From contig NZ_AKVN02000001.1 in NCBI RefSeq assembly GCF_000271485.2, forward strand, positions 2,174,001 through 2,238,000: DNA of 64,000 bases, read 5' to 3'. Shown here piece by piece: positions 37,466-45,493 of the stretch. The notes beneath the pieces were generated by a model. That model worked only from the letters and a program-made list of their open reading frames with translations, had not been told where the DNA came from and did no database searches. The stretch comes from Pelosinus fermentans DSM 17108. GTDB taxonomy: Bacteria > Bacillota > Negativicutes > DSM-13327. Within the stretch, counting starts at the first letter, position 1; the number at the start of each line of letters is the position of its first letter. Both the position numbers and the translations under genes were made by a program.

Positions 37466-39370
37466 GTGAAACGTGTTGTTGTTGATCCAGTAAATCGAAT
37501 AGAGGGTCATTTGCGGTTAGAAGTAGTTGTCGATGAAGTTACGGGTAAGGTGCAAGAAGCATTATCTAGTGGCACTGCATGGCGCGGGATTGAATTAATT
37601 CTTAAAGATCGAGATCCTAGAGATGCATGGGCTTTTGCTCAACGAATTTGTGGTGTATGCACCACCATCCATTCTTTAAGCTGCTTGCGGGCCGTAGAAG
37701 ATGCTTTGGGTATCGAAATTCCTAAAAATGCCAACTATATTCGAAATATTATTGAAGCGACGCAAATGGTGCATGACCATATTGTACATTTTTATCATTT
37801 GCATGCATTAGACTGGGTGAGTCCTGTAGCAGCTTTAAAAGCAGATCCAGCTGCGACAGCGGCGCTGCAAAATACAGTATTAGAGAAATATAATCTAAAT
37901 GTGAAAGGTCCTATTGAATTTGATACAGAAGCATATCCTAAAGAATTTCCTAAGGCTACGACTGTGTATTTTCGAAGTATTCAGGATAAAATTAAAAAAA
38001 TTGTGGATAGTGGTCAATTAGGTATTTTTTCTGCACAGTGGTGGGATCATCCCGATTATGATGTTTTACCACCAGAAGTTCATTTGATGGCAGTTTCTCA
38101 TTACTTAAATATGCTTGATAGACAAAGGGATATCGTTACTTCTCATGTTGTTTTTGGTGGTAAAAATCCTCATCCTCACTATGTAGTTGGGGGTATGCCT
38201 TGTTCTATTTCTATGAATGATATGAATGCGCCGATTAATACGGAACGTTTAGCAGTGGTTGATGCATCTATTAATATGACCATTGCTTTGAATAATTATT
38301 TCTACATACCCGATGTACTTGCTATTGGTGAGATCTATGTTAAACAGGGTTATGTTGATGGTGGTGGCTTGGCAAAAGAAAGAGTAATTGGTTTTGGTGA
38401 TTTTCCTGATGAAAAATATTCAGGAACTTCTAATGGCGATTTTCATAAAAATTTACTGCTGCGTTCTGATGGAGTGGTAGAAAATTTTGCTCAAGGTGTA
38501 GATAAAGCTATATTTTATCCTTTTGAAGCCAAAGATCTTTCCGATCCCGAGGTATTAACAGAAGGGGTTGAACATTCTTGGTATGCTTACCCTGAAAAAG
38601 ATAAAGATAAGGATTTACATCCATGGAGCGGTGTGACCAATCCCAAATTTACCGGACCTAAAGAAGGGAGTAAAACAGATTGGAAGTATCTTGATGAGAA
38701 TGGTAAATATTCTTGGATTAAGACGCCTAAATGGAGAGGGAAAATGGCTGAGGTTGGACCTCTGTCTCGTTATATTATTGTCTATACAAAGGTGAAACAA
38801 GGAATTATTACAGAGCCTACTTGGGTGGAGAAAATGATGGTTGATCAAGTCGATGCAGTATCTAACATGTTAAATCTACCACCAGAGAAATGGTTGTTAT
38901 CCACGGTTGGACGTACAGCAGCAAGAGGATTGGAATCACAAGTAATGGGATATATTAGTAAATATTATCTTGATAAATTAATAAACAATATTAAAGCTGG
39001 TGATACTTCTGTTGCGAATGCTGATAAATGGGAGCCTAGTACTTGGCCGAAAGAAGCTAGAGGCGTAGGGCTTGTAGAAGCACCTCGTGGTGCATTGAGC
39101 CATTGGGTGATTATTAAAGATGGAAAAATTGATAATTATCAAGCCGTTGTGCCATCTACGTGGAATGCTTGTCCAAGAGATAGCAAATCTGGTTATGGAG
39201 CCTATGAGACAAGTATGATGGATACTAAGGTGAAAATTGCAGATAAACCATTAGAAATCTTAAAAGTTATTCATTCATTTGATCCTTGTCTGGCCTGTGC
39301 TACTCATTTATATGATGCTTCTGGGCGCGAACTAACGGTTGTACATAGTGATCCGTATTTGAGACTTTAG
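37466..39370 (+). CDS. hyaB: [NiFe] hydrogenase large subunit
   Basis: Catalytic subunit, 634 residues. The nickel ligands are two CxxC motifs: RICGVCTTIHS near residue 60 and DPCLACATH at the C terminus. The 20 residues after that His form the C-terminal peptide removed by the endopeptidase encoded two genes downstream. The length and both L-motifs fit group 1 H2-uptake enzymes. The start is GTG 37466, eight bases after GAGGAGG. It oxidises H2 and passes electrons via the small subunit to the cytochrome b. Confidence 0.95.
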   Translation: MKRVVVDPVNRIEGHLRLEVVVDEVTGKVQEALSSGTAWRGIELILKDRDPRDAWAFAQRICGVCTTIHSLSCLRAVEDALGIEIPKNANYIRNIIEATQMVHDHIVHFYHLHALDWVSPVAALKADPAATAALQNTVLEKYNLNVKGPIEFDTEAYPKEFPKATTVYFRSIQDKIKKIVDSGQLGIFSAQWWDHPDYDVLPPEVHLMAVSHYLNMLDRQRDIVTSHVVFGGKNPHPHYVVGGMPCSISMNDMNAPINTERLAVVDASINMTIALNNYFYIPDVLAIGEIYVKQGYVDGGGLAKERVIGFGDFPDEKYSGTSNGDFHKNLLLRSDGVVENFAQGVDKAIFYPFEAKDLSDPEVLTEGVEHSWYAYPEKDKDKDLHPWSGVTNPKFTGPKEGSKTDWKYLDENGKYSWIKTPKWRGKMAEVGPLSRYIIVYTKVKQGIITEPTWVEKMMVDQVDAVSNMLNLPPEKWLLSTVGRTAARGLESQVMGYISKYYLDKLINNIKAGDTSVANADKWEPSTWPKEARGVGLVEAPRGALSHWVIIKDGKIDNYQAVVPSTWNACPRDSKSGYGAYETSMMDTKVKIADKPLEILKVIHSFDPCLACATHLYDASGRELTVVHSDPYLRL

Positions 39371-39396
39371 GAATTGGTAGGTAAGGAGGGAGTATA

Positions 39397-40098
39397 GTGA
39401 AAGTTCGTACTGTAGCAGTTTATTACGTTTTTACCATTTGGACGCGAATCTTTCATTGGTTAATGGTAGGTGCTATTGCGGTTTTATTCTGCACGGGCTT
39501 ATACATTGGGAATCCTTTTTACATTGGCAGCCAAGGGGTGGAGCCAACTTTTGCGGTTAGTAACTGGGCGTCAATGTCAACCATTCGTTTTATTCATTTT
39601 GCTGCAGCTTATATACTGCTGGCATCGTTTATATTTCGAATTTATGGTTTTATCCTTCACAGAGGAGACCGTATGTTGCCTAAGCCTTGGACAAAATTAT
39701 TCTGGACAGGTATGGTAGATATGGGGTTACATTACAGCTTTTTGCGCTCTGAGCATCGTCCTTATCTAAGAAATTCAATGGCACGTGCAGGATACGGCGG
39801 AGTGTATGGTATGATATTTTTGGAAGCTTTTACTGGTTTTGCTATGTATGGTCAGATTAATCCTAATAGCTGGTTATCCAAATTATTTGGACCTCTTAAT
39901 CATTTGCTTGTGGATGAATATATTGTTCATATAATTCATCATTACGTAGCATGGATGATCATTTTATTTGTAATTATTCATGTGTATATGGCAACAAGAG
40001 CTGATATGAGTGAAAAATATGGTGAAATATCGGCTATGTTCTCGGGTGTTAAATTCTATGATAAAGAACCTGATGACGTGGGAGACCTTAAAGAATGA
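39397..40098 (+). CDS. hyaC: Ni/Fe-hydrogenase b-type cytochrome subunit
   Basis: Di-haem membrane cytochrome of 233 residues with four to five transmembrane helices (WTRIFHWLMVGAIAVLFCTG, FIHFAAAYILLASFIFRIYG, YVAWMIILFVIIHVYM). Histidines in IFHWL, RFIHF and HHYVAW/IIHVY are likely haem ligands. It takes electrons from the hydrogenase dimer to the menaquinone pool. GTG start after AAGGAGGGAG. It overlaps the maturation protease by 4 bp. Confidence 0.92.
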   Translation: MKVRTVAVYYVFTIWTRIFHWLMVGAIAVLFCTGLYIGNPFYIGSQGVEPTFAVSNWASMSTIRFIHFAAAYILLASFIFRIYGFILHRGDRMLPKPWTKLFWTGMVDMGLHYSFLRSEHRPYLRNSMARAGYGGVYGMIFLEAFTGFAMYGQINPNSWLSKLFGPLNHLLVDEYIVHIIHHYVAWMIILFVIIHVYMATRADMSEKYGEISAMFSGVKFYDKEPDDVGDLKE

Positions 40099-40580
40099 AA
40101 CAGATCACGGTTTTAGGGGTTGGCAATATATTAATGCAGGATGAGGGGTTTGGTGTTAGAGTTGTAGAACAACTTTTAAAACAATACTCCTTTCCTCAAA
40201 ACGTTCAGATCTTAGATGGCGGCACACTTGGCATGGAGTTGCTAAGGTTTTTAATTGAGACAGATAAGTTGATTTTGGTAGATGCGGTAGCTGGAAGTTT
40301 GCCGCCGGGATCTCTGTATCATTTTCAAAACAATGAGGTTAAAGCATATTTCAAAGAAAAAGTATCTATGCATGAGCTTGGTATTCAAGATGTCTTAGCG
40401 ATATTGGATGTAATGGAAAAACCTGTACAAGAAATTAGGATATTGGGAGTCCAGCCATTGACAGTCGATATTGGATTAGAAATGACGCCTATTGTAGCTG
40501 AAAAAGTAGATGTAATAATAGAGCAGATATTGCTAGTGCTTCATGAATGGCAAGTAGAGGTTGTGAAATTTGATGAGTAA
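40095..40580 (+). CDS. hyaD: Hydrogenase maturation protease (HyaD/HybD type)
   Basis: 161-residue endopeptidase that trims the C-terminal peptide of the large subunit after nickel insertion. The family motif GVGNILMQDEGFGVRVVEQL is at the N terminus with the metal-sensing Glu and Asp (DEGFG, VDAVAG) and His in MHELGIQDVL. ATG start overlaps the cytochrome gene (ATGA). Confidence 0.94.
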   Translation: MKQITVLGVGNILMQDEGFGVRVVEQLLKQYSFPQNVQILDGGTLGMELLRFLIETDKLILVDAVAGSLPPGSLYHFQNNEVKAYFKEKVSMHELGIQDVLAILDVMEKPVQEIRILGVQPLTVDIGLEMTPIVAEKVDVIIEQILLVLHEWQVEVVKFDE

Positions 40581-40950
40581 GGAAATAAATCAATCGCCAA
40601 AAGCGAGAGCGATATTGTTTGAAATTTATGGTGCGTTGCAGCGTTTTATTGATACTGGTGAAACATGGAGTATCTTCATTAATAAAATGTCTCTTGCTTC
40701 AGAGGAGCGACAAGAAATCCGTGATTTTCTTGGGATAGGTCATATTAAGATTGAGTTGTTAGATAGTGCTGAAGCAGCTGAGTGGATAGAGAGTGGTATT
40801 TCGGGGATCTGGTATGGGGTACATTACGATCAGACGAAGAATCCTATCCTGGAGACGATTGAAATTGGAAGATTTCCTCAGATCGCTTCTTCGCAAATGG
40901 AAGATGTACATAGAAGTTTAAAAAAATTACAAATTGGATTATTGGATTGA
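40573..40950 (+). CDS. HupH/HyaF C-terminal-domain protein
   Basis: 125 residues. The GVHYDQTKNPILETIEIGRFP part and the IKIELLDSAEAAEWIESG part match the HupH C-terminal domain (HyaF/HupH family), which assists maturation of the hydrogenase small subunit. The full-length family is about twice as long (around 280 residues), so this is a one-domain form. ATG 40573 overlaps the end of the protease gene. It is the last gene of the operon. Confidence 0.8.
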   Translation: MSKEINQSPKARAILFEIYGALQRFIDTGETWSIFINKMSLASEERQEIRDFLGIGHIKIELLDSAEAAEWIESGISGIWYGVHYDQTKNPILETIEIGRFPQIASSQMEDVHRSLKKLQIGLLD

Positions 40951-40956
40951 ATGATA

Positions 40957-41001
40957 GGGAATGAGAAGCTCATGAAGGCTTTTCATTCCCTGTTTCTTTC
41001 A
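40957..41001 (+). terminator. Terminator of the hydrogenase operon
   Basis: GGGAATGAGAAGC (40957-40969) pairs with GCTTTTCATTCCC (40978-40990) with one G-U pair; TGTTTCTTTC follows. Confidence 0.85.
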
Positions 41002-41076
41002 TTTATATTTTTTACTTAATGGATAAAGTATAATGCTTTTTTGTATACTAAGATTGAAAAAAAAGGAGGTGAACTC

Positions 41077-41232
41077 ATGTTAGCTGGTGTAAAATGTACG
41101 GTTTCAAATTGTAAATATTGGAAGAATGGTGAACACTGTGATGCCTCTGCAATTGAGGTAAATGTGGATGGTGGGGGCAAAGCTGCTAATCAAAGTGAGC
41201 AAACAAACTGTAAAACCTTTTATCAAAAATGA
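41077..41232 (+). CDS. DUF1540 domain protein
   Basis: 51-residue cysteine-rich protein starting MLAGVKCTVSNCKYWKNG, followed by a second Cys pair (HCDASAIEV and NCKTF). DUF1540 proteins are small putative metal-binding proteins common in spore formers; the function is unknown. ATG 41077 follows AAAGGAGGTGAAC; a longer in-frame start at 41041 lies upstream of that site. Confidence 0.88.
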   Translation: MLAGVKCTVSNCKYWKNGEHCDASAIEVNVDGGGKAANQSEQTNCKTFYQK

Positions 41233-41247
41233 TCATAGTCATTGGAT

Positions 41248-41271
41248 AAAACCTGGTATAATCCAGGTTTT
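41248..41271 (+). terminator. Terminator after the DUF1540 gene
   Basis: AAAACCTGG pairs with CCAGGTTTT around TATAAT, followed by ATTTTT. Confidence 0.8.
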
Positions 41272-41332
41272 ATTTTTACCATGGTATACATCTTTCTTAA
41301 ACTTCATATTAATTATGGAGGGGTGAGGGAGT

Positions 41333-41635
41333 ATGAATATTAAAAATTTATATGTGGTATATACGCAGGATCATAAAAAAGAAAAGATTAAGATCGAAGA
41401 ATATCGGATAAATCAGGAAGCTGGTCATAATGAGCTATTATTCACTATAGGGAATGAAAAGACTTGGGTTGATGCTCATGAGGTTGTACTATATAGGGAT
41501 CAAGGCAGTGTGTTTTGCTGGAAAGATCACCATGAAGGAATGTATATCGAACTAAATGAGACGAATTTAGTATGTCCTGTATGTGGCTGGTGGAAATGCA
41601 GCCATTGTGGCTCATGCTATTGTAATAAATCCTAA
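41333..41635 (+). CDS. Small protein with a C-terminal cysteine cluster, unknown function
   Basis: 100 residues, not recognised. The first 80 residues form a mixed alpha/beta-looking region; the end reads CPVCGWWKCSHCGSCYCNKS with six cysteines in 20 residues, so it probably binds zinc or an Fe-S cluster. ATG follows GGAGGGGTGAGGGAGT. It lies just before aroH, possibly in one transcript. Confidence 0.75.
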   Translation: MNIKNLYVVYTQDHKKEKIKIEEYRINQEAGHNELLFTIGNEKTWVDAHEVVLYRDQGSVFCWKDHHEGMYIELNETNLVCPVCGWWKCSHCGSCYCNKS

Positions 41636-41720
41636 CCTTTGTATAATGTATAGAGGATATAAAGCAGTTTATATAGAATTATTTATATCTAAAAATGTAA
41701 TAACAGAGAGGATGATAAAT

Positions 41721-42101
41721 TTGTTGCGTGGTATCCGAGGTGCTACAACAGTAGTTAAAAATGAATCCACTGAAATTATTGAAAGAGTAATAGAGCTTTT
41801 AACTGCGATAGTACAAGCTAATGAATTCGAAGTGGAGGATATAGGTGCTGTAATTTTTAGTTCGACTCCGGACATTAATGCTACTTTTCCAGCTATTGCT
41901 GCTAGAAATATAGGGTGGACAGAAGTACCATTATTTGGAACACAAGAAATTGATAGCCCAAATGGTATTCCCCAGTGCATTCGGGTACTTATATTGCTAA
42001 ATACAGATTTACCTCAAAAGGAAATCAAGCATATTTATTTAAGAGAAGCAGTAGTGTTAAGACAAGATCTTAAGCAAGAGAGTCATGTATCGGAATCATA
42101 A
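41721..42101 (+). CDS. aroH: Chorismate mutase, AroH type
   Basis: Converts chorismate to prephenate. The monofunctional trimeric class is recognised by LRGIRGATTVVKNESTEII, SSTPDINATFPAIAARNIGW, IPQCIRVLI and IKHIYLREAVVLRQDL. I chose TTG 41721, nine bases after GAGAGG, giving 126 residues and matching the family N terminus; ATG 41712 is in frame but too close to the ribosome binding site, and an open stretch back to 41583 lacks support. Confidence 0.9.
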   Translation: MLRGIRGATTVVKNESTEIIERVIELLTAIVQANEFEVEDIGAVIFSSTPDINATFPAIAARNIGWTEVPLFGTQEIDSPNGIPQCIRVLILLNTDLPQKEIKHIYLREAVVLRQDLKQESHVSES

Positions 42102-42131
42102 AGGTGGGCAGCTAAGAATCGAGGCGAGAAG

Positions 42132-43070
42132 ATGAAGTTAATCTCAATTGTTGTACCTGTGTTTAATGAAGAGGAGAATATTCAGGTTTTTTACCAAGAG
42201 GTTTGCAAATATATGGAGCCGCTGCCATATTCCTTTGAATTGATTTTTGTAGATGATGGATCAAAAGATGCGACTCCTTTCATATTAGAAAGATTAGCTC
42301 AGCAAGACACTAGAGTACGCGGTTTGATTATGGCGCGTAATTTTGGACACCAATTGGCCTTAACTTGTGGACTTGATTATGCGGAAGGGGATGGGGTGAT
42401 TACCATGGATGGGGATATGCAGCATCCACCGGAAATGTTGCCTCTCTTACTAACCAGATGGGAAGAGGGATTTGAAGTAGTACAAACCATACGAATTAGT
42501 ACGGAAGGTGTACCCTGGTTTAAATCCATTACCTCTGCCTTGTACTATAAAATAATTAATAAATTATCGAAGGTACATATACAAGAAGGTGGTTCTGACT
42601 TTCGTTTACTAGATAAAGCAGTAGTTCAAAGTTTTCGCCGTTTTAAAGAAAGAGCACGCTTTATTCGCGGTATGATTGGAGCCATTGGCTATAAACAAGT
42701 TTTAGTAGAATTTGTTGCTCCAAAACGTTATGCAGGGGCATCGAAATTTTCTCTAGGTAGGATGCTGCATTTTGCTTTAGATGGCATCACATCGTATTCT
42801 AAGTTGCCACTTCGTTTCGCCTTTTACATAGGACTGCTTTTTGCCTTGATTAGTTTTAGTGTTACAATGCATGTCATCTATATTAAACTATTTACGCTAG
42901 AAGCAGTACCAGGCTGGGCAACGATTACAGCAAGTATTTTACTATTAGGTGGCTTGCAATTACTTGGATTAGGTATTATTGGTGAATATGTAGGTCGTAT
43001 TTTTGAAGAAGTAAAACAACGTCCTTTATACCTGGTACGGGCAGAATATAAACGGCGTAAGCAGGAATAA
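42132..43070 (+). CDS. Family 2 glycosyltransferase (DPM1/GtrB-like)
   Basis: 312 residues. The GT2 fold has VPVFNEEENIQVF, the nucleotide-sugar site FVDDGSKDATPF and the metal motif MDGDMQHPPE. Two C-terminal transmembrane helices (FAFYIGLLFALISFSVTMHV and TASILLLGGLQLLGLGIIGEY) place it with polyprenyl-phosphate sugar transferases such as GtrB. It likely loads glucose or another hexose on undecaprenyl phosphate. The acceptor and sugar cannot be read from the sequence. Confidence 0.9.
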   Translation: MKLISIVVPVFNEEENIQVFYQEVCKYMEPLPYSFELIFVDDGSKDATPFILERLAQQDTRVRGLIMARNFGHQLALTCGLDYAEGDGVITMDGDMQHPPEMLPLLLTRWEEGFEVVQTIRISTEGVPWFKSITSALYYKIINKLSKVHIQEGGSDFRLLDKAVVQSFRRFKERARFIRGMIGAIGYKQVLVEFVAPKRYAGASKFSLGRMLHFALDGITSYSKLPLRFAFYIGLLFALISFSVTMHVIYIKLFTLEAVPGWATITASILLLGGLQLLGLGIIGEYVGRIFEEVKQRPLYLVRAEYKRRKQE

Positions 43071-43183
43071 AAGAGCTTTTGCTATTTCTTTGTATTTAAT
43101 ATGTAATAATAAGAAATAAAATTGTAACCGATGAATTACATAAAACATAGTATAGAATATGTAAAAAAATGAGATATGAGGGC

Positions 43184-43208
43184 AGGATTTTTCAAAAATA
43201 AAGCGAAT
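43184..43208 (+). promoter_or_regulatory. Sigma-H-type promoter of the riboswitch-NlpC/P60 unit
   Basis: AGGATTT, 11 nt, AGCGAAT: an exact match to AGGAWWW-N11-RNNGAAT, preceded by GC. Expected transcription start near 43216, just before the riboswitch. Confidence 0.65.
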
Positions 43209-43224
43209 GATATAAAAGTGCAGT

Positions 43225-43362
43225 TTTTATAAATGCCTAATCAAGGCACAGGACCGGGGGAACCACAGTTTTGGGGTGAAACTTGTAGGGCGGCTTTACC
43301 ATTTGCCTGAAAGTAGGGGGATCTCAACCCTAACCCGTCAGCTAACCTCGGAGGCTAGTGAG
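43225..43362 (+). promoter_or_regulatory. Cyclic di-AMP riboswitch (ydaO/yuaA class)
   Basis: Conserved blocks occur in the right order: ACAGGACCGGGGGAACCA, TTGGGGTGAAAC, AGTAGGGGGAT, and AACCCGTCAGCTAACCTCG (43334 onward). This RNA class turns off cell-wall hydrolase and osmolyte genes when c-di-AMP is high. No intrinsic terminator follows; the last stem (ATCTC...GAGAGG) reaches the ribosome binding site of the NlpC/P60 gene, so control may be at translation. Confidence 0.9.
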
Positions 43363-43375
43363 AGGGGTATGCATA

Positions 43376-44044
43376 TTGACTAAGTTTTTTCGAGTGGTAG
43401 TGTTCTTACTAGTTTTAGTAAGTGCAGGGACTGTAACCTGCGCTGCTGCAGCCTATCATCAAGGTGACCAAGGAGACGATATCGCTAACATTCAAGCACA
43501 ACTGAATGCTCTTGGTTACAATGCTGGTAGTTCTGATGGCGATTTTGGCGAAATGACAGCAAATGCAGTAAAAGATTTTCAAAAAGACAGGGGCTTGGAT
43601 GCTGATGGAGTAATTGGCATGCAGACATATCGTGCTCTTATGGGCAGAGAAATGCCAGTAAGCCGTGATAGTTCCAGTGCTATCATACGAAGAGTCGTAC
43701 AGGCAGCATTGAGTTATCAAGGCGTACCATATGTATTTGGTGGCACATCACCAAATGGTTTTGATTGTTCGGGCTTTACTCGATATGTATTTGCGCAAGC
43801 TGGAGTTTATCTGCCAAGAGCTGCTGATGAACAGTATGGAGTTGGACAGTCTGTATCGTACAGCCGTTTGCAACCGGGAGATACAGTGTTCTTTACTACA
43901 TATGAAGCCGGTGCGTCTCATTCTGGTATTTATGTGGGAAATGGAAAGTTTATTAGTGCTACTTCTAGCCGTGGTGTCGTGATTGATCGATTGGACAGCG
44001 GTTATTGGGGAGCACGTTACTTAGGAGCGCGCCGAGTCTTATAA
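43376..44044 (+). CDS. Secreted NlpC/P60 peptidoglycan hydrolase with peptidoglycan-binding domain
   Basis: About 222 residues. A signal peptide (FFRVVVFLLVLVSAGTVTCA) is followed by a PG_binding_1 domain (DIANIQAQLNALGYNAGSSD, then FQKDRGLDADGVIG) and an NlpC/P60 domain with catalytic Cys in GFDCSGFTRYVF and His in GASHSGIYVGN. It cleaves peptide bonds in peptidoglycan, probably during growth or sporulation. I chose TTG 43376, eight bases after GAGAGGGG; an in-frame GTG at 43358 lies inside the riboswitch. Confidence 0.93.
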   Translation: MTKFFRVVVFLLVLVSAGTVTCAAAAYHQGDQGDDIANIQAQLNALGYNAGSSDGDFGEMTANAVKDFQKDRGLDADGVIGMQTYRALMGREMPVSRDSSSAIIRRVVQAALSYQGVPYVFGGTSPNGFDCSGFTRYVFAQAGVYLPRAADEQYGVGQSVSYSRLQPGDTVFFTTYEAGASHSGIYVGNGKFISATSSRGVVIDRLDSGYWGARYLGARRVL

Positions 44045-44054
44045 TGTGGTTTAT

Positions 44055-44083
44055 AGGAGGCAAGATGCCTCCTTACTTTTATT
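44055..44083 (+). terminator. Terminator after the NlpC/P60 gene
   Basis: AGGAGGCA (44055-44062) pairs with TGCCTCCT (44066-44073), followed by TACTTTTATTT. Confidence 0.75.
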
Positions 44084-44279
44084 TATTATTTAAATTAGAA
44101 AATTAAAGTACAAGAAGGCTAGGTTTTGCCAGAGCACTTAGGTGGTAATCCTGAACTTTCATTTTTATCGTATATAAAATTGGTATGAATAGGTTATAGT
44201 GTCATTAGCCAAGGCAGAACAAATAGGTATCCGGCTTTTGGTTTTTCAATTACATAGTAACCTTATTTTTTTGCCGTTC

Positions 44280-44296
44280 TAATAAGAATCTTATTA
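44280..44296 (+). promoter_or_regulatory. Fur-family operator before the regulator gene
   Basis: TAATAAGAATCTTATTA is a perfect palindrome of two 8-bp arms around one central base, the 7-1-7/8-1-8 geometry bound by Fur, Zur and PerR. It lies 25 bp before the regulator's start codon, so autoregulation of the regulator-znuCB unit is likely. Confidence 0.65.
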
Positions 44297-44320
44297 TTTG
44301 TAAAAAAGGGAAAGATATAA

Positions 44321-44743
44321 ATGATATATGATGTAATGAAGAAATTAAAGGAAAAAGGTTATCGCATAACACCCCAGCGGCGTATCATTATGGAAAAAAT
44401 AGTGCAGACTGCAGGTTTATTAACTGCAGATGAAATTTGGAATTTGGTACGTCAAGAATATAACGATATAGGCTTAGATACGATTTATCGAAATATTAAT
44501 ATGTTGACAGAGAATGGGGTGCTGATACCAATAACTGGAATGGGGAAAGAACGAACACGTTATGAATTGGCCCATGCAAATCATCATCATCATGTAGTTT
44601 GTGTAAAATGTGGTAAGGCCGTTTGTATTGATTATTGTCCAATTGATGAAGAATTTATAAAATTGCTTAGAAAGAGCGGATATGAACTTATTCGTCATAA
44701 TGTAGAGCTATTAGGTTTATGTTCGAATTGTAAAACTCTGTGA
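44321..44743 (+). CDS. Fur-family metalloregulator (probably Zur)
   Basis: 140 residues: an N-terminal winged helix (GYRITPQRRIIMEKI, GLDTIYRNINMLTENG) and a C-terminal metal domain with HHHHVVCVKCGK and a closing CSNC, forming the structural zinc site. Because the next two genes encode a ZnuCB-type transporter 12 bp downstream, zinc sensing is the best guess, though Fur, PerR or Mur cannot be excluded by sequence alone. Confidence 0.85.
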   Translation: MIYDVMKKLKEKGYRITPQRRIIMEKIVQTAGLLTADEIWNLVRQEYNDIGLDTIYRNINMLTENGVLIPITGMGKERTRYELAHANHHHHVVCVKCGKAVCIDYCPIDEEFIKLLRKSGYELIRHNVELLGLCSNCKTL

Positions 44744-44755
44744 GGAGAATCGATA

Positions 44756-45484
44756 ATGTGTGAAGTGAAATTGTTTGATATTCATTTTTCCTATAATACC
44801 AATGTTGCGATCGATAATATATCTCTAACGATTTCACAAGGTGATTTTGTTGCTGTTGTTGGTCCTAATGGAGCAGGAAAAAGTACGATGCTCAAGATTA
44901 TAGCCGGGCTTATAAAGCCAACAAGAGGACAAGTTCAGATTGGTGGGAAAGATATATTTACAGCAAAGGGACATGGGTTAATTGGTTATGTTCCCCAGAA
45001 CTATGGGAAAAATGTGCAAGGATTTCCTGCAACTGTAAAAGAAGTTGTTGCTTTAGGTCTAACTTTGGGAGCTGCTGCTGCGAAGAAAAATCATCAGGCT
45101 GCTAACCATATTACAAATCACATGATGGAATTAGTAGGTGTAGAAAATCTGCGCGATCGGCGGATTGGTGAGCTTTCAGGAGGGCAGCAGCAAAGAGTAA
45201 TGGTAGCGATGGCGTTAGCTGCCAATCCACAATTATTGCTCTTAGATGAGCCTACTAGCGGAATTGATTATGAGGCTAGTGCCAGAATCTATGAATTATT
45301 AGGAACATTAAATAAAAATCTTGGTATTACAATTGTTATGGTATCCCATGATATTGAAAAAGCTGTATCATGGGCAAATAAGGTAGCATGTATTAATCGC
45401 AAACTTTGTTTTTTTGGTAGCAGCAAGGAGTTTGATGATACGCATGCCCAATCACGACATCTGTGGTACTATACAGGGCAGTGA
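44756..45484 (+). CDS. znuC: Zinc/manganese-type ABC transporter ATP-binding protein
   Basis: 242-residue ABC ATPase with Walker A VVGPNGAGKST near residue 37, the signature LSGGQQQRVM near 140 and Walker B LLLLDEPTSG. Its similarity to ZnuC/MntB and pairing with a 3-TM-family permease suggest zinc import. No substrate-binding protein gene (znuA) is adjacent. ATG follows GTGAGGAG. Confidence 0.88.
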   Translation: MCEVKLFDIHFSYNTNVAIDNISLTISQGDFVAVVGPNGAGKSTMLKIIAGLIKPTRGQVQIGGKDIFTAKGHGLIGYVPQNYGKNVQGFPATVKEVVALGLTLGAAAAKKNHQAANHITNHMMELVGVENLRDRRIGELSGGQQQRVMVAMALAANPQLLLLDEPTSGIDYEASARIYELLGTLNKNLGITIVMVSHDIEKAVSWANKVACINRKLCFFGSSKEFDDTHAQSRHLWYYTGQ

Positions 45485-45493
45485 GGCGAAAAT

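Noticed and set aside
41583-41720. Longer start for aroH
   Set aside because: It overlaps the cysteine-rich gene and lacks a ribosome binding site; AroH begins at the LRGIRGATT segment.
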